Below are positions 24,519 through 32,826 of a stretch of DNA of 64,000 nt, in pieces. Each line of letters opens with the position of its first letter. The first letter of the stretch is position 1. Below the pieces are notes generated by a model. It had not been told where the DNA came from. It saw only the letters and a list, made by a program, of their open reading frames with translations, and did not search any database. The DNA is taken from NCBI GenBank assembly GCA_049652385.1, contig JBASDX010000008.1, positions 186,001 through 250,000 of the forward strand, given 5' to 3'. The translations under genes and the position numbers were made by a program. The DNA is from DMER64 sp049652385 (GTDB taxonomy: Bacteria > Bacteroidota > Bacteroidia > Bacteroidales > UBA932).

Positions 24519-26543
24519 ACGTTTTCTTTTAGGGTATGTTATGCGGGAGTGGTACATCTCCTGCACCTGAACGTTAAGTACCTCTTGTATTTTTCGCAAA
24601 TCTCTGTAAGTGATATCTGCATTTTGCAATTGGTCTTCAGAAATGCGCTGTAGTACCATTTTATTGACTAAGGCTGAAATACTTTCCGGAGTATAATCTT
24701 TCAGACTTCTGCAGGCAGCTTCAACAGCATCTGCCAGCATGACAACAACATGTTCTCTTGTTGTGGGGAGTTGGCCTTCGTAAGTAAAATCTTCTGTGTT
24801 GTCGGGGTCTCCTCCTTCATTGCACCAAGCAATATAGAAAGCTTCCGTTCTTGTTCTTCCGTGGTGGGTCTCGATAAAATCACTCACCAGTGTAGGTAAA
24901 CCGTATTTTTTGGCCAAAATTTTTCCATCTTCAACATGTTGAATAATGATTCTTGCGCTTTCTCTTGGATTGAGCAAAGTATGAGGATTAAATCCGGCCG
25001 CTTGATTTTCTGCAAAATATTGTGGATTGTTTATTTTTCCAATATCATGGTATAAAGAGCCAACACGGCATAAAAGGGCATTAGCACCTATGCTGCGGGC
25101 AGCCGTTTCCGCCAGATTGGCTACCTGTAAAGAATGCTGCATTGTGCCCGGAGCTTTCTCTGAAAGTTCTCTGAGCATTTTATTTCCGGTATCTGCAAGA
25201 TCTCTCAATCTTGACAAAGAAACAAAGCCAAATATCTTTTCGAAAAGGAAAACAAGTGGATAAGAAGCTATCATAAGAATGGCCGCTATACCAAAATTTC
25301 TGAACACTTCTGTGTTCAATAGTTTAAAAGAACCTTCCGAGATTAAATGAAGGGAGATATCTGAAATCAGATAAGCCACAAATACTAAAAGAGCAGATAA
25401 GAATTGTTGCCATCCGCTTCCCCAAAACTTGAAAACGAAAACAGCTACTCCTCCGGCAATGACGTTTATTAAAAAGAGTTGATAACTATCTGTAATGAGT
25501 GCCAAGGGAACAAGAAATAAAAGGTAAAGTGGCAAAGAAAGGCGGGTCGGGAAAAAAGAGTCCATAAACAGGACTATTACAGGGAAAGGGAGCAGGTACA
25601 GAAGAGAGGGCTCAATGTTGTACAACAGGGAAGATCCGGCCACGGTCAAAACAAACAAAAAGAGAATGAATATGAGTTCAGGAACCCGATGAAGCAATTG
25701 AGGAGCAATGGATTTGATGAGGATAAAAAGGATAAACATGGCCAGAACGACCCATAACGTTTGTCCGATAATTAATAGCAGGACATTGCCGGAAAAACCG
25801 ATTTTTGTGTTGTATTCCGTACGTAGTGAGTTAAGAATTTGCTCTGAATATCCGGTTACGACTTCACCTTTGCTGATAATACGTTGACCGGTATGAACAA
25901 TACCTTTGGTGAGCGAAATATCTTGAAGGCTGCTTGATTGAACGGCAAAAGTAGTATGTTCATCATAGATCAGGTTGGGTGTCAAAAAAATTGTAAGGTC
26001 TAATTCCTGGTTCTTTAGGATTTGGGATTCAAATTTTGAAAATTTTTCCACACGGCTTAGAAAATCGTTTTTTGCCGAAATAAGGGAATAGATATCAGTA
26101 ACAGCTTTTTTATCTGCTACGTTACCTTTAAGAACAGCCAGTCCGGTTTCCGGGTCCAACTCTTCGTAGCGTGCATTGTCTAAAATGCCACGGCTGTATA
26201 TTGTTTTATAAAGCGAGATCAATTTGCTTTGCAAATCATCGGGAAGCCCGGCTTGCTCCGCTTCTAATGAAAAAGCCCTTAATTGTTCTGCCTCAATATC
26301 TGATCTTAAAAGAAAATAAGGCGTAAAATTACGGGTAATCCTTTCACGTTCTGCTCGTATTTCCTCTTCTGTTTTTAAAATGGGGAAGTCAAACGTGGCA
26401 TCTAAGTTTTCATACATCCATGGGCTGCCTTTTTGATATTGGTATTTGAATTGCCCTTCACGCGGAAGGGATGCAACGATTAAAGCAGCAGCTATAATGA
26501 AAATAAGCGGAATAAGGAATTGTTCTTTTTCTTTTTTAGTCAT
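24510..26543 (-). CDS. PgpH-type 7TM-HD cyclic-di-AMP phosphodiesterase
   Basis: A 677-residue membrane protein. One N-terminal helix, an extracellular 7TMR-HDED domain (about 40-245), seven helices (about 250-450) and a cytoplasmic HD domain with HSLQVANLAETAARSIGANA, GSLYHDIGKI and FIETHHGRTR. This is the PgpH architecture, whose HD domain hydrolyses c-di-AMP to pApA in Firmicutes. A c-di-AMP system is expected elsewhere in the genome. Last gene of the ssrA-lipoprotein-addB-pgpH string (8-bp overlap with addB). Confidence 0.93.
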   Translation of the reverse strand: MTKKEKEQFLIPLIFIIAAALIVASLPREGQFKYQYQKGSPWMYENLDATFDFPILKTEEEIRAERERITRNFTPYFLLRSDIEAEQLRAFSLEAEQAGLPDDLQSKLISLYKTIYSRGILDNARYEELDPETGLAVLKGNVADKKAVTDIYSLISAKNDFLSRVEKFSKFESQILKNQELDLTIFLTPNLIYDEHTTFAVQSSSLQDISLTKGIVHTGQRIISKGEVVTGYSEQILNSLRTEYNTKIGFSGNVLLLIIGQTLWVVLAMFILFILIKSIAPQLLHRVPELIFILFLFVLTVAGSSLLYNIEPSLLYLLPFPVIVLFMDSFFPTRLSLPLYLLFLVPLALITDSYQLFLINVIAGGVAVFVFKFWGSGWQQFLSALLVFVAYLISDISLHLISEGSFKLLNTEVFRNFGIAAILMIASYPLVFLFEKIFGFVSLSRLRDLADTGNKMLRELSEKAPGTMQHSLQVANLAETAARSIGANALLCRVGSLYHDIGKINNPQYFAENQAAGFNPHTLLNPRESARIIIQHVEDGKILAKKYGLPTLVSDFIETHHGRTRTEAFYIAWCNEGGDPDNTEDFTYEGQLPTTREHVVVMLADAVEAACRSLKDYTPESISALVNKMVLQRISEDQLQNADITYRDLRKIQEVLNVQVQEMYHSRITYPKRKRLK

Positions 26544-29241
26544 TGATTTTTTCTCTTTGGCAAATGGAAATATAAGGACACAAATTGCAGTTTTTTATTT
26601 CGTCTGTTTGGTGGAACGGCACGTTAAAATTAAACAATTCTTTTAAGAGAATATCCAGAAAATAAATAAATTCATTTTGTAAGGCAGCCAGAGCTGTTGG
26701 CGTATCAAGAGCCTGTCTGTTGTAGGAAATATAGGAACCGGAGGTGTCAATGACAGGCACATTCAGGTAAAACACCATGGGTACAGGTAGTTCACCGTTT
26801 TTAAAGAGATCTTTTATCAAATAAGAATAACATAGCATCTGAAAAGCGTCTCCGTTATTTTGTGAATGCCAGGAAGAGAACAAATCTTCTACGCGAAGGA
26901 AAGCATTTTTCTTTTCCCCCGTTTTGTAGTCAATCAATATATAGTTGTTTTGTCTTATATCTATTCTGTCCACAATACCTGTCATTGGGATTTCCTTGTG
27001 GTCGAGCGAAAATTTTTTTTCCAGGGACAATACTTTGAAAGGTGCACTATTTGCGTCTGCTGTAATAAAACGTTTTGCATAAAAAGCAGCTATTTCCTCA
27101 TAAAGAAGCTGGCTGCCCGGTATTTTCCGTGTTGTACCTCCGGGTTTTTCCAAATTTGACAGTAATTGCAACACCTGTTTTTTTTCAAGTATTCTACCAA
27201 CAGCCGGTCGGTAAAGGCGTTCAAGTATGCGGTGTGTTTCATTTCCTATCTGCAACGTGTCCGGCCAATCGGCAGCAAAGACGGGCTCCTTTAAAGATAA
27301 AACATAAGCGTAACAGAACTGTAAAGGACATCGGATATAAGAAAGAAGGGCAGTAGGGCTTAGTGTTTTACCGGAGGTTTTAGAGAGGAATGCATGCAAC
27401 GCATTTTGTATCTTATGCGTTTTAGGAATGGTTATGGCATTCGTTTCCGGCAAGCTGTATCTTAAAACAAGTGGTGCAGAAGTAATGGACATCTTGGGCA
27501 ATTCTAAAGAAATCTGCCTTATAAAACGACTGATTTCTCCTCCCGAAGGAGATTCCGGATTGTTGTCATAAATGACAAAGATATTATTGGCATGGTGCAG
27601 AAGCCGGTAAAAATAGTAAGCCCAGACTGCAGTATGCTGTTCCTGAGTAGGAAGACCAAAAGCCTTTCGTAGGTTATAGGGTATGGTGGATGTCTCCTTG
27701 TAGGACTTTGGCAACAGGTGGTCTTGTGCCGAAACAAGTATAAGATTGTCAAAATCAAGGCATCTTGTTTCCAGCATACCCATTACTTGTAACCCTTCTA
27801 GAGGTTCTCCGCTAAACGGGATGAAAGTCCGGCTTAATTGCTGTTTAACAAAACCGGCGAAGACTGCAGCACTTATGTCCAATCCTGAAGAAGAAACAGA
27901 TAGATACAATTTGTTTATTTGTTTTCTTGTTTCGGCTGCTATGGTTTTTAACAAAACGTCTTCCGGAGGTAACAGAGAAGAAGTAGCAGCTCTATTGGTA
28001 ATTTCGATGAGTAATTCGTGTAAATCAGCTGCTGTTTTTGGAACATTATTAAAAAGAGGTGCAAGATTGAGAGGTTCAGCATAGGGATGTAAGGAAACGG
28101 GAGCCAGATCTTTTTCTTCTGAATGAAAAAAATACTGCAACAAAGACTGCATCAGAGAGTACAAAGAAGTGTGTGAGAGCGGATAGCCCATGGTCACATT
28201 TACAGTATTTCCTTCTTCCAAACGATTACCCAAACCGTAAAGCAAAGGAATAAGCAGGTTTTCGTCTGACAAGATTATGGCTGTTTTCGTATCATAAAGG
28301 ATTTTGTGTTTTTCCAAAAGCTGAGGAATTACCTTGGTTTGCATAACGCGGGAGGCAACCGGCACAATTTGTATGCTTCCCGTTTTATCTGAAAGAGCAA
28401 AATCTTTGTCAGGCTGAAGAAGAGAGGGAAAGTGCCGAATGTTTTCTCTTAAAAACAAACCGGCTTCATGCATAGGGTTTTCTGTATAAAAAGGGTCATA
28501 ATCCCAGAAAAATAAGGCTTTGTTTTCTTTCTTCAAAAAGTGAAAAAGCTTTTTTTCACACGGATTTAGTGCGTTAAACCCAATAAAAACGAATTTGTCA
28601 TATGACGCTATGTAACTATTCGTAGTATTATCTTCTAATTCTTCGGCCATTTTTCTGTATAGCATACCTTCATAAGCCAATCCTTTGCTTTCAAGTACTT
28701 CCCGGAACAGGGAATACAGATTGGGCAGAATCTCCCAGAGGGAAATGAAGTGCTTGTTCAAAGCATGGTCGGGATGTTTAAAAAAAGAAGCCCAGAAGGA
28801 CGCCAACGCTCTTTTTTGCTCTTCAGAAAGGAAATGAAAATCCTGCCCCATTTGTTGCAGATCTCTAACATTGGTAAACAGCACTTTTGGGTTAATCAGG
28901 TATTTATCTACCTGATCAAAATCATGCAGAAGAACATGTCCCAAATAAAGAAATTGTTCCAGCTTTTCTTCCCTTCCTGTCAAGTTTCTGAATATTTTAA
29001 ATAATTCAGGAAGCAGCAGATAAGGGTCGGATGCTTTTTGTATTGTATATTTTTCAACAAATTGTATTATTCCCATTGTATCAGGCATCCATAACTCTCT
29101 TTTAATCAATGTAGTTAATGCTTGTTGAAAGTAGAGAGCTGCTCTGCGATTAGGAAAAATAAAACAACAAGAATCAATACGTTCTTCATATAGCCCGTAA
29201 AGCGTACGAGCGACAGTTTCTAAAAAAGAAATCCGGTTCAT
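26536..29241 (-). CDS. AddB/RexB-like PD-(D/E)XK exonuclease subunit
   Basis: A 901-residue protein with a helicase-like N-terminal half lacking a normal Walker A motif and a C-terminal PD-(D/E)XK nuclease domain: GIVDRIDIRQNNYILIDYKT carries the D...DYK catalytic residues. Cysteines in SYIRCPLQFCY and CNLCPYISIC look like the iron-sulfur cluster that staples AddB-type nucleases. It should work with an AddA-like helicase-nuclease in double-strand break processing; no AddA gene is in the window. Overlaps the lipoprotein gene by 4 bp and pgpH by 8 bp. Confidence 0.88.
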   Translation of the reverse strand: MNRISFLETVARTLYGLYEERIDSCCFIFPNRRAALYFQQALTTLIKRELWMPDTMGIIQFVEKYTIQKASDPYLLLPELFKIFRNLTGREEKLEQFLYLGHVLLHDFDQVDKYLINPKVLFTNVRDLQQMGQDFHFLSEEQKRALASFWASFFKHPDHALNKHFISLWEILPNLYSLFREVLESKGLAYEGMLYRKMAEELEDNTTNSYIASYDKFVFIGFNALNPCEKKLFHFLKKENKALFFWDYDPFYTENPMHEAGLFLRENIRHFPSLLQPDKDFALSDKTGSIQIVPVASRVMQTKVIPQLLEKHKILYDTKTAIILSDENLLIPLLYGLGNRLEEGNTVNVTMGYPLSHTSLYSLMQSLLQYFFHSEEKDLAPVSLHPYAEPLNLAPLFNNVPKTAADLHELLIEITNRAATSSLLPPEDVLLKTIAAETRKQINKLYLSVSSSGLDISAAVFAGFVKQQLSRTFIPFSGEPLEGLQVMGMLETRCLDFDNLILVSAQDHLLPKSYKETSTIPYNLRKAFGLPTQEQHTAVWAYYFYRLLHHANNIFVIYDNNPESPSGGEISRFIRQISLELPKMSITSAPLVLRYSLPETNAITIPKTHKIQNALHAFLSKTSGKTLSPTALLSYIRCPLQFCYAYVLSLKEPVFAADWPDTLQIGNETHRILERLYRPAVGRILEKKQVLQLLSNLEKPGGTTRKIPGSQLLYEEIAAFYAKRFITADANSAPFKVLSLEKKFSLDHKEIPMTGIVDRIDIRQNNYILIDYKTGEKKNAFLRVEDLFSSWHSQNNGDAFQMLCYSYLIKDLFKNGELPVPMVFYLNVPVIDTSGSYISYNRQALDTPTALAALQNEFIYFLDILLKELFNFNVPFHQTDEIKNCNLCPYISICQREKIND

Positions 29242-30104
29242 CCCTTTTTTCTGAAATACTCGGCCGTTCCCTTAGAGCCAAAAAAAGAATATAACCCGTC
29301 CGGGATCCTTCCCTCAGAATATTGCATGCGGTTATAGAAAAAAACAAGAGGTACAAGTTCGGAAGCACTTTGTTGTGCCGGGATATAATTGATTGTTACC
29401 ACATTGCCATATTTGTTCAACGTATACACGAGATTTCCTGTTCTTTCCCAATGGTTCTCTTTAACATCCCAGGATTCCAATACGTTTAGTACGGTATTTT
29501 TGTTTTTTCCATACGCATAAGTCTGTTTGGTATAAGGCAGCCAATCCTTTTCATCTCTGCTCCACCTGTCGGACTTCTCTCCTGTTAACTGCCCTTTTGT
29601 ATTATATGCATATATGTGTTTTTTGTGATTCTCCCATTGGTTATCCACCCATTGTTCCCTGACAATAAAAAGCAATTGGTCTTTGTTGTTCCTGATGAAA
29701 TGATCTTTTGCCACATTATGCCAGCTATCAGAGGCTTCCATGTATAGTTGCCGGATTTCAGTTTCAGGTAAATCGGACTCGTTATCGTATTGATACAATA
29801 TGCGGGAGACGGGAGTCCATTTTTTATCAGCTCGGTTAAAAGTTTCTTTAAGAGCCTGAACAGGGTGTCTGTTAGTATGATATATATATGAAATCCTGTA
29901 AGATTTATACCATGCCTGTGAAACGGGATCCGGTCTTTCTTCCGTCAAGGTAAAGAGGCATCCACGTTCATCGTAAGTAAACAGATATTTTGCAGTAATC
30001 TCTTCCTTATCATTAAAGATTGTAATGATTCTGGGGGCCCATATTGTACTTTTTGCGCAACTTGTAAGCAAAAGCGCAACCATGAAAATACGAAAGGGTT
30101 TCAT
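29238..30104 (-). CDS. Hypothetical lipoprotein with repeated W/Y motifs
   Basis: A 288-residue protein with a lipoprotein signal MKPFRIFMVALLLTSCAKS. The mature part repeats units of about 45-50 residues, each with a W, then LxxYxYNxxGQL or YxYDxxG-like turns (for example IYAYNTKGQLTGE, QTYAYGKNKN and LVYTLNKYGNV). This resembles small YD/RHS-like beta repeats of Bacteroidota surface proteins. No function is recognised. The ATG begins one base after the mature 3' end of the tmRNA gene, an extreme arrangement. An upstream in-frame TTG at 30149 would lie inside ssrA and is rejected. Confidence 0.8.
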   Translation of the reverse strand: MKPFRIFMVALLLTSCAKSTIWAPRIITIFNDKEEITAKYLFTYDERGCLFTLTEERPDPVSQAWYKSYRISYIYHTNRHPVQALKETFNRADKKWTPVSRILYQYDNESDLPETEIRQLYMEASDSWHNVAKDHFIRNNKDQLLFIVREQWVDNQWENHKKHIYAYNTKGQLTGEKSDRWSRDEKDWLPYTKQTYAYGKNKNTVLNVLESWDVKENHWERTGNLVYTLNKYGNVVTINYIPAQQSASELVPLVFFYNRMQYSEGRIPDGLYSFFGSKGTAEYFRKKG

Positions 30105-30105
30105 G

Positions 30106-30502
30106 TGGAGATGGGCGGATTCGAACCGCCGTCCAAACAGCGCATCCAAAAGCTTTCTACACGTTTAGCCTGTATTTTATTGTCGGAAAGAGGCTGTGTA
30201 CAGGCACACCACCAATTTCTTATCTCCTATAATCTTATTGTAAAACCGGAGATTTTTTACAACCAGCTTTTTGTGGATGATACCCCTCATACCGGAATTC
30301 AAAAAGCTAAAAAACCGGTGGGATACTCGTCTTTCCGGACCTTGTCCGGAAGGATTAAGCGATAGTCTTACAGACTATCAGGCAGCGAGTGCGTAATTGT
30401 TGTTGCCGGTTAAGGCTTGAGCTCCGGGATTAAGGAGCCGGAACACAGCGCTCCACGTGCTTACTTTCCAATGTCGTCTGCTGTCAAAACCAAAACATCC
30501 CC
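30106..30502 (-). ncRNA. ssrA: tmRNA (ssrA)
   Basis: A 397-nt one-piece tmRNA. The ends pair as GGGGATG (30502-30496) with CATCTCC (30113-30107), then a discriminator A; CCA is not encoded. The 3' part has the T-arm sequence GGCGGTTCGAATCCGCC. The tag frame on the minus strand (30407-30378) reads GNNNYALAA then TGA, a Bacteroidales-like tag (compare GENNYALAA). It rescues stalled ribosomes with SmpB and marks proteins for proteolysis. A TATCTTTG promoter element lies 10 bp upstream of the 5' end. Confidence 0.95.
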
Positions 30503-30512
30503 ATTGTCGCAG

Positions 30513-30520
30513 CAAAGATA
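30513..30520 (-). promoter_or_regulatory. -7 element of ssrA
   Basis: The minus strand reads TATCTTTG, 10 bp before the mature tmRNA 5' end. It sits between ssrA and the stop codon of the LysE gene. No clear -33 box. Confidence 0.55.
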
Positions 30521-30527
30521 AGAAAAA

Positions 30528-31181
30528 TCAGTGAATGAGTATGCGAAGCAAAAGAGACACGCCTTTGATGCTGGCCAATAAACCTAAAAGCATAATAGCA
30601 CTTCCCGATACCCGGTTAATATACCACAACTGCCTGAGTCTGAATTTTTTTCTGAAAAGATCAATAAAAACGCTTAGCAGAAACCACCAGAGCGCAGCTC
30701 CCAGAAAAACTCCTAAAAGAAGCGCAGAAATGATAATCGATCCTGAACTTTTATCCACACTTGTTCCTAAAAAAGCAAAGACACCGATAATAAGAAAAAG
30801 ACACCCCGGATTCGTTATGGACATAATAAATCCTGTCAGGAAGTCTTCCCAAAACTTTTTTGACTCACGATTTTGTCTCAATTGTTTGATAGGATTGGAT
30901 GAAAAGATAGCAATGCCAATAACCATCAATGCAACACCGCTTATCAGAAACAACAGTGTTTTGTTGTTTTCTATCAAATTACGTACAAAAGATAAGCTTA
31001 GAATGGCCAGTGACGCATAGATGACATCAGAAGATGCTGTACCTAAACCTGCGATAAGGCCTGATTTTTGTCCTTTACTGAGTGTCCTCTGAATGCAGAA
31101 CAAACCGGCAGGGCCAAGAGGGACCGAGACTAAGAAACCGGTGATCATTCCCAATAATAAGTTCAGAGGAAAATCGTTCAT
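30528..31181 (-). CDS. LysE-family exporter
   Basis: A 217-residue membrane protein with about six helices. MITGFLVSVPLGPAGLFCIQ at the N-terminus and GLGTASSDVIYASLAIL are LysE/RhtB signatures, and FIMSITNPGCLFLIIGVFAF is the conserved central NP segment. These inner-membrane carriers export amino acids or related small molecules; the substrate is unknown. The ATG at 31181 is chosen because a TAACTTTG element lies 6 bp upstream and overlaps the alternative TTG start (31190). Divergent from lnt. Confidence 0.88.
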   Translation of the reverse strand: MNDFPLNLLLGMITGFLVSVPLGPAGLFCIQRTLSKGQKSGLIAGLGTASSDVIYASLAILSLSFVRNLIENNKTLLFLISGVALMVIGIAIFSSNPIKQLRQNRESKKFWEDFLTGFIMSITNPGCLFLIIGVFAFLGTSVDKSSGSIIISALLLGVFLGAALWWFLLSVFIDLFRKKFRLRQLWYINRVSGSAIMLLGLLASIKGVSLLLRILIH

Positions 31182-31187
31182 GGGCGA

Positions 31188-31195
31188 CAAAGTTA
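31188..31195 (-). promoter_or_regulatory. -7 element for the LysE gene, leaderless arrangement
   Basis: The minus strand reads TAACTTTG, 6 bp before the ATG at 31181. Confidence 0.5.
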
Positions 31196-31224
31196 TAAAA
31201 AAACAAAGAATTGCGAATTATTTG

Positions 31225-31232
31225 TAGATTTG
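31225..31232 (+). promoter_or_regulatory. -7 element for lnt, leaderless arrangement
   Basis: TAGATTTG lies 4 bp before the lnt ATG. It is in the same 55-bp divergent gap as the LysE -7 element. Confidence 0.5.
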
Positions 31233-31236
31233 CTTT

Positions 31237-32826
31237 ATGAACACAGTACAAAAAAACCTGGTATTATCAGTTCTTTCCGGTATTCTTTTAAGCATACCGT
31301 TTTTGTTGCCACACACAGGTCCAATAATGCTGTTTGCTTTTGTCCCTCTTTTATGGATGGAACATTTGTTTACACAACGGGCCGAAAAAGGATGCTGGAA
31401 ATATTATGCGCTGACTTTTTTCATATGGAATGCGCTTACCATTTCCTGGATTTCTTTTATTACGGTAGTTGGAGGCATTTTGGCTGTTTTGGCTAATGCT
31501 TTTCTTTCGTTTGCCATTTTTGCCATTTTCAGGCGTGTAAAAAAATGGATATTACAAAAAGGCAAACCGGAAATTATTGCTCATTTGTTTTTGGTTGCTC
31601 TTTGGATTGCATGGGAAGGGTTTTACTACAATGCGGAAATTACTTTTCCCTGGTTGACTTTAGGAAATGGCTTTGCCACCAATGTTCGACTGATACAGTG
31701 GTATGAAATTACAGGTGTTTTGGGAGGCAGTCTATGGATATGGCTTGTGAATCTGTTTCTTTATTATTCCTGGAAAGGAACATTGAGCAAGTGGAAAAGG
31801 ATTACTTTTCCAGTCTTGTTGTTGCTGCCTGTGGTAGCTTCCTTAGTTAGATTTTACACGTATAAAGAAACTTCTCAACCTGTGGAAGTACTCGTTGTTC
31901 AGCCCAATATAGATCCGGTTCACGAAAAGTTTTCCACCATGTCTCAGGAAGAACAAGACGATAGGATTTTAGGGCTTGCTCTATCAAGAATCACAGACAA
32001 CACCCGATTGGTTGTTGCTCCGGAAACAAGCATAAACGAAGTCATTGTTGGGAACTATTTTGCAGTACCCTCCATGCACAGTTACAAATCTTTTATCTCG
32101 GACAATCCCCATGCAGCCATCGTGTTTGGTGCCACAATGTACGAATTCTATCCACCATCTGTTCATAAACCTACGGTAGCATCCCGTTCTTACCGAGGAG
32201 GGTGGTACGAAATTTATAATTCAGCCATATTGCTGGATACGACTGAAAGGGTGCAATATTACCATAAATCAAAGCTTGTCACGGGAGGGGAAAAAATGCC
32301 GTATATTGAGCATTTTCCTTTCATAGAAAAATGGGCGCCAAAGTTGGGCGGCACTTCGGGTACATTGGGAATTCAAGGCGAAAGGACTGTTTTTACCTAT
32401 GACAATGAAAGTATCAAAGTTGGAGTTGCCATTTGTTTTGAATCGGTGTTTGGAGAGTTTTTTACGGAATATGTGAAAAACGGAGCCAATTTGATGGCGG
32501 TAATTACCAATGACGGTTGGTGGAGGAATACGCCGGGATATAGGCAGCATGTGAGCTTTGCTTCGCTACGCGCCATTGAAACAAGACGAGGTATTGCTCA
32601 TTGTGCCAATACGGGAATTTCTGCTATCATCAACCACAAAGGAGAACGAGTAGAACAGGCGGGTTGGTGGGTTCAGGACGTTTTGTCAGGCGATATTAAC
32701 CTGAATCACAAACTAACCCCCTACGTCAGAAACGGAGATTGGATAGGGAGAGGTGCCGGTTGGATTTTATTGCTTCTAAGTCTTTATTCATTGATTTGCG
32801 CATTCCCTTTACGTAAAAGAGGATGA
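31237..32826 (+). CDS. lnt: Apolipoprotein N-acyltransferase
   Basis: A 529-residue inner-membrane enzyme. The N-terminal helices (about 1-205) are followed by a periplasmic carbon-nitrogen-hydrolase domain. The catalytic triad can be assigned as E263 in VVAPETSINE, K344 in YYHKSKLV and C400 in VAICFESVFG. It adds the third acyl chain to lipoproteins, fitting the many lipoprotein genes in this window. Divergent from the LysE gene. Its last 43 bp overlap the 3' end of the convergent UbiD-like gene. Confidence 0.95.
   Translation: MNTVQKNLVLSVLSGILLSIPFLLPHTGPIMLFAFVPLLWMEHLFTQRAEKGCWKYYALTFFIWNALTISWISFITVVGGILAVLANAFLSFAIFAIFRRVKKWILQKGKPEIIAHLFLVALWIAWEGFYYNAEITFPWLTLGNGFATNVRLIQWYEITGVLGGSLWIWLVNLFLYYSWKGTLSKWKRITFPVLLLLPVVASLVRFYTYKETSQPVEVLVVQPNIDPVHEKFSTMSQEEQDDRILGLALSRITDNTRLVVAPETSINEVIVGNYFAVPSMHSYKSFISDNPHAAIVFGATMYEFYPPSVHKPTVASRSYRGGWYEIYNSAILLDTTERVQYYHKSKLVTGGEKMPYIEHFPFIEKWAPKLGGTSGTLGIQGERTVFTYDNESIKVGVAICFESVFGEFFTEYVKNGANLMAVITNDGWWRNTPGYRQHVSFASLRAIETRRGIAHCANTGISAIINHKGERVEQAGWWVQDVLSGDINLNHKLTPYVRNGDWIGRGAGWILLLLSLYSLICAFPLRKRG

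Noticed and set aside
30105..30365. An 86-codon plus-strand frame
   Set aside because: It lies antisense to the tmRNA gene, whose structure explains the sequence fully.
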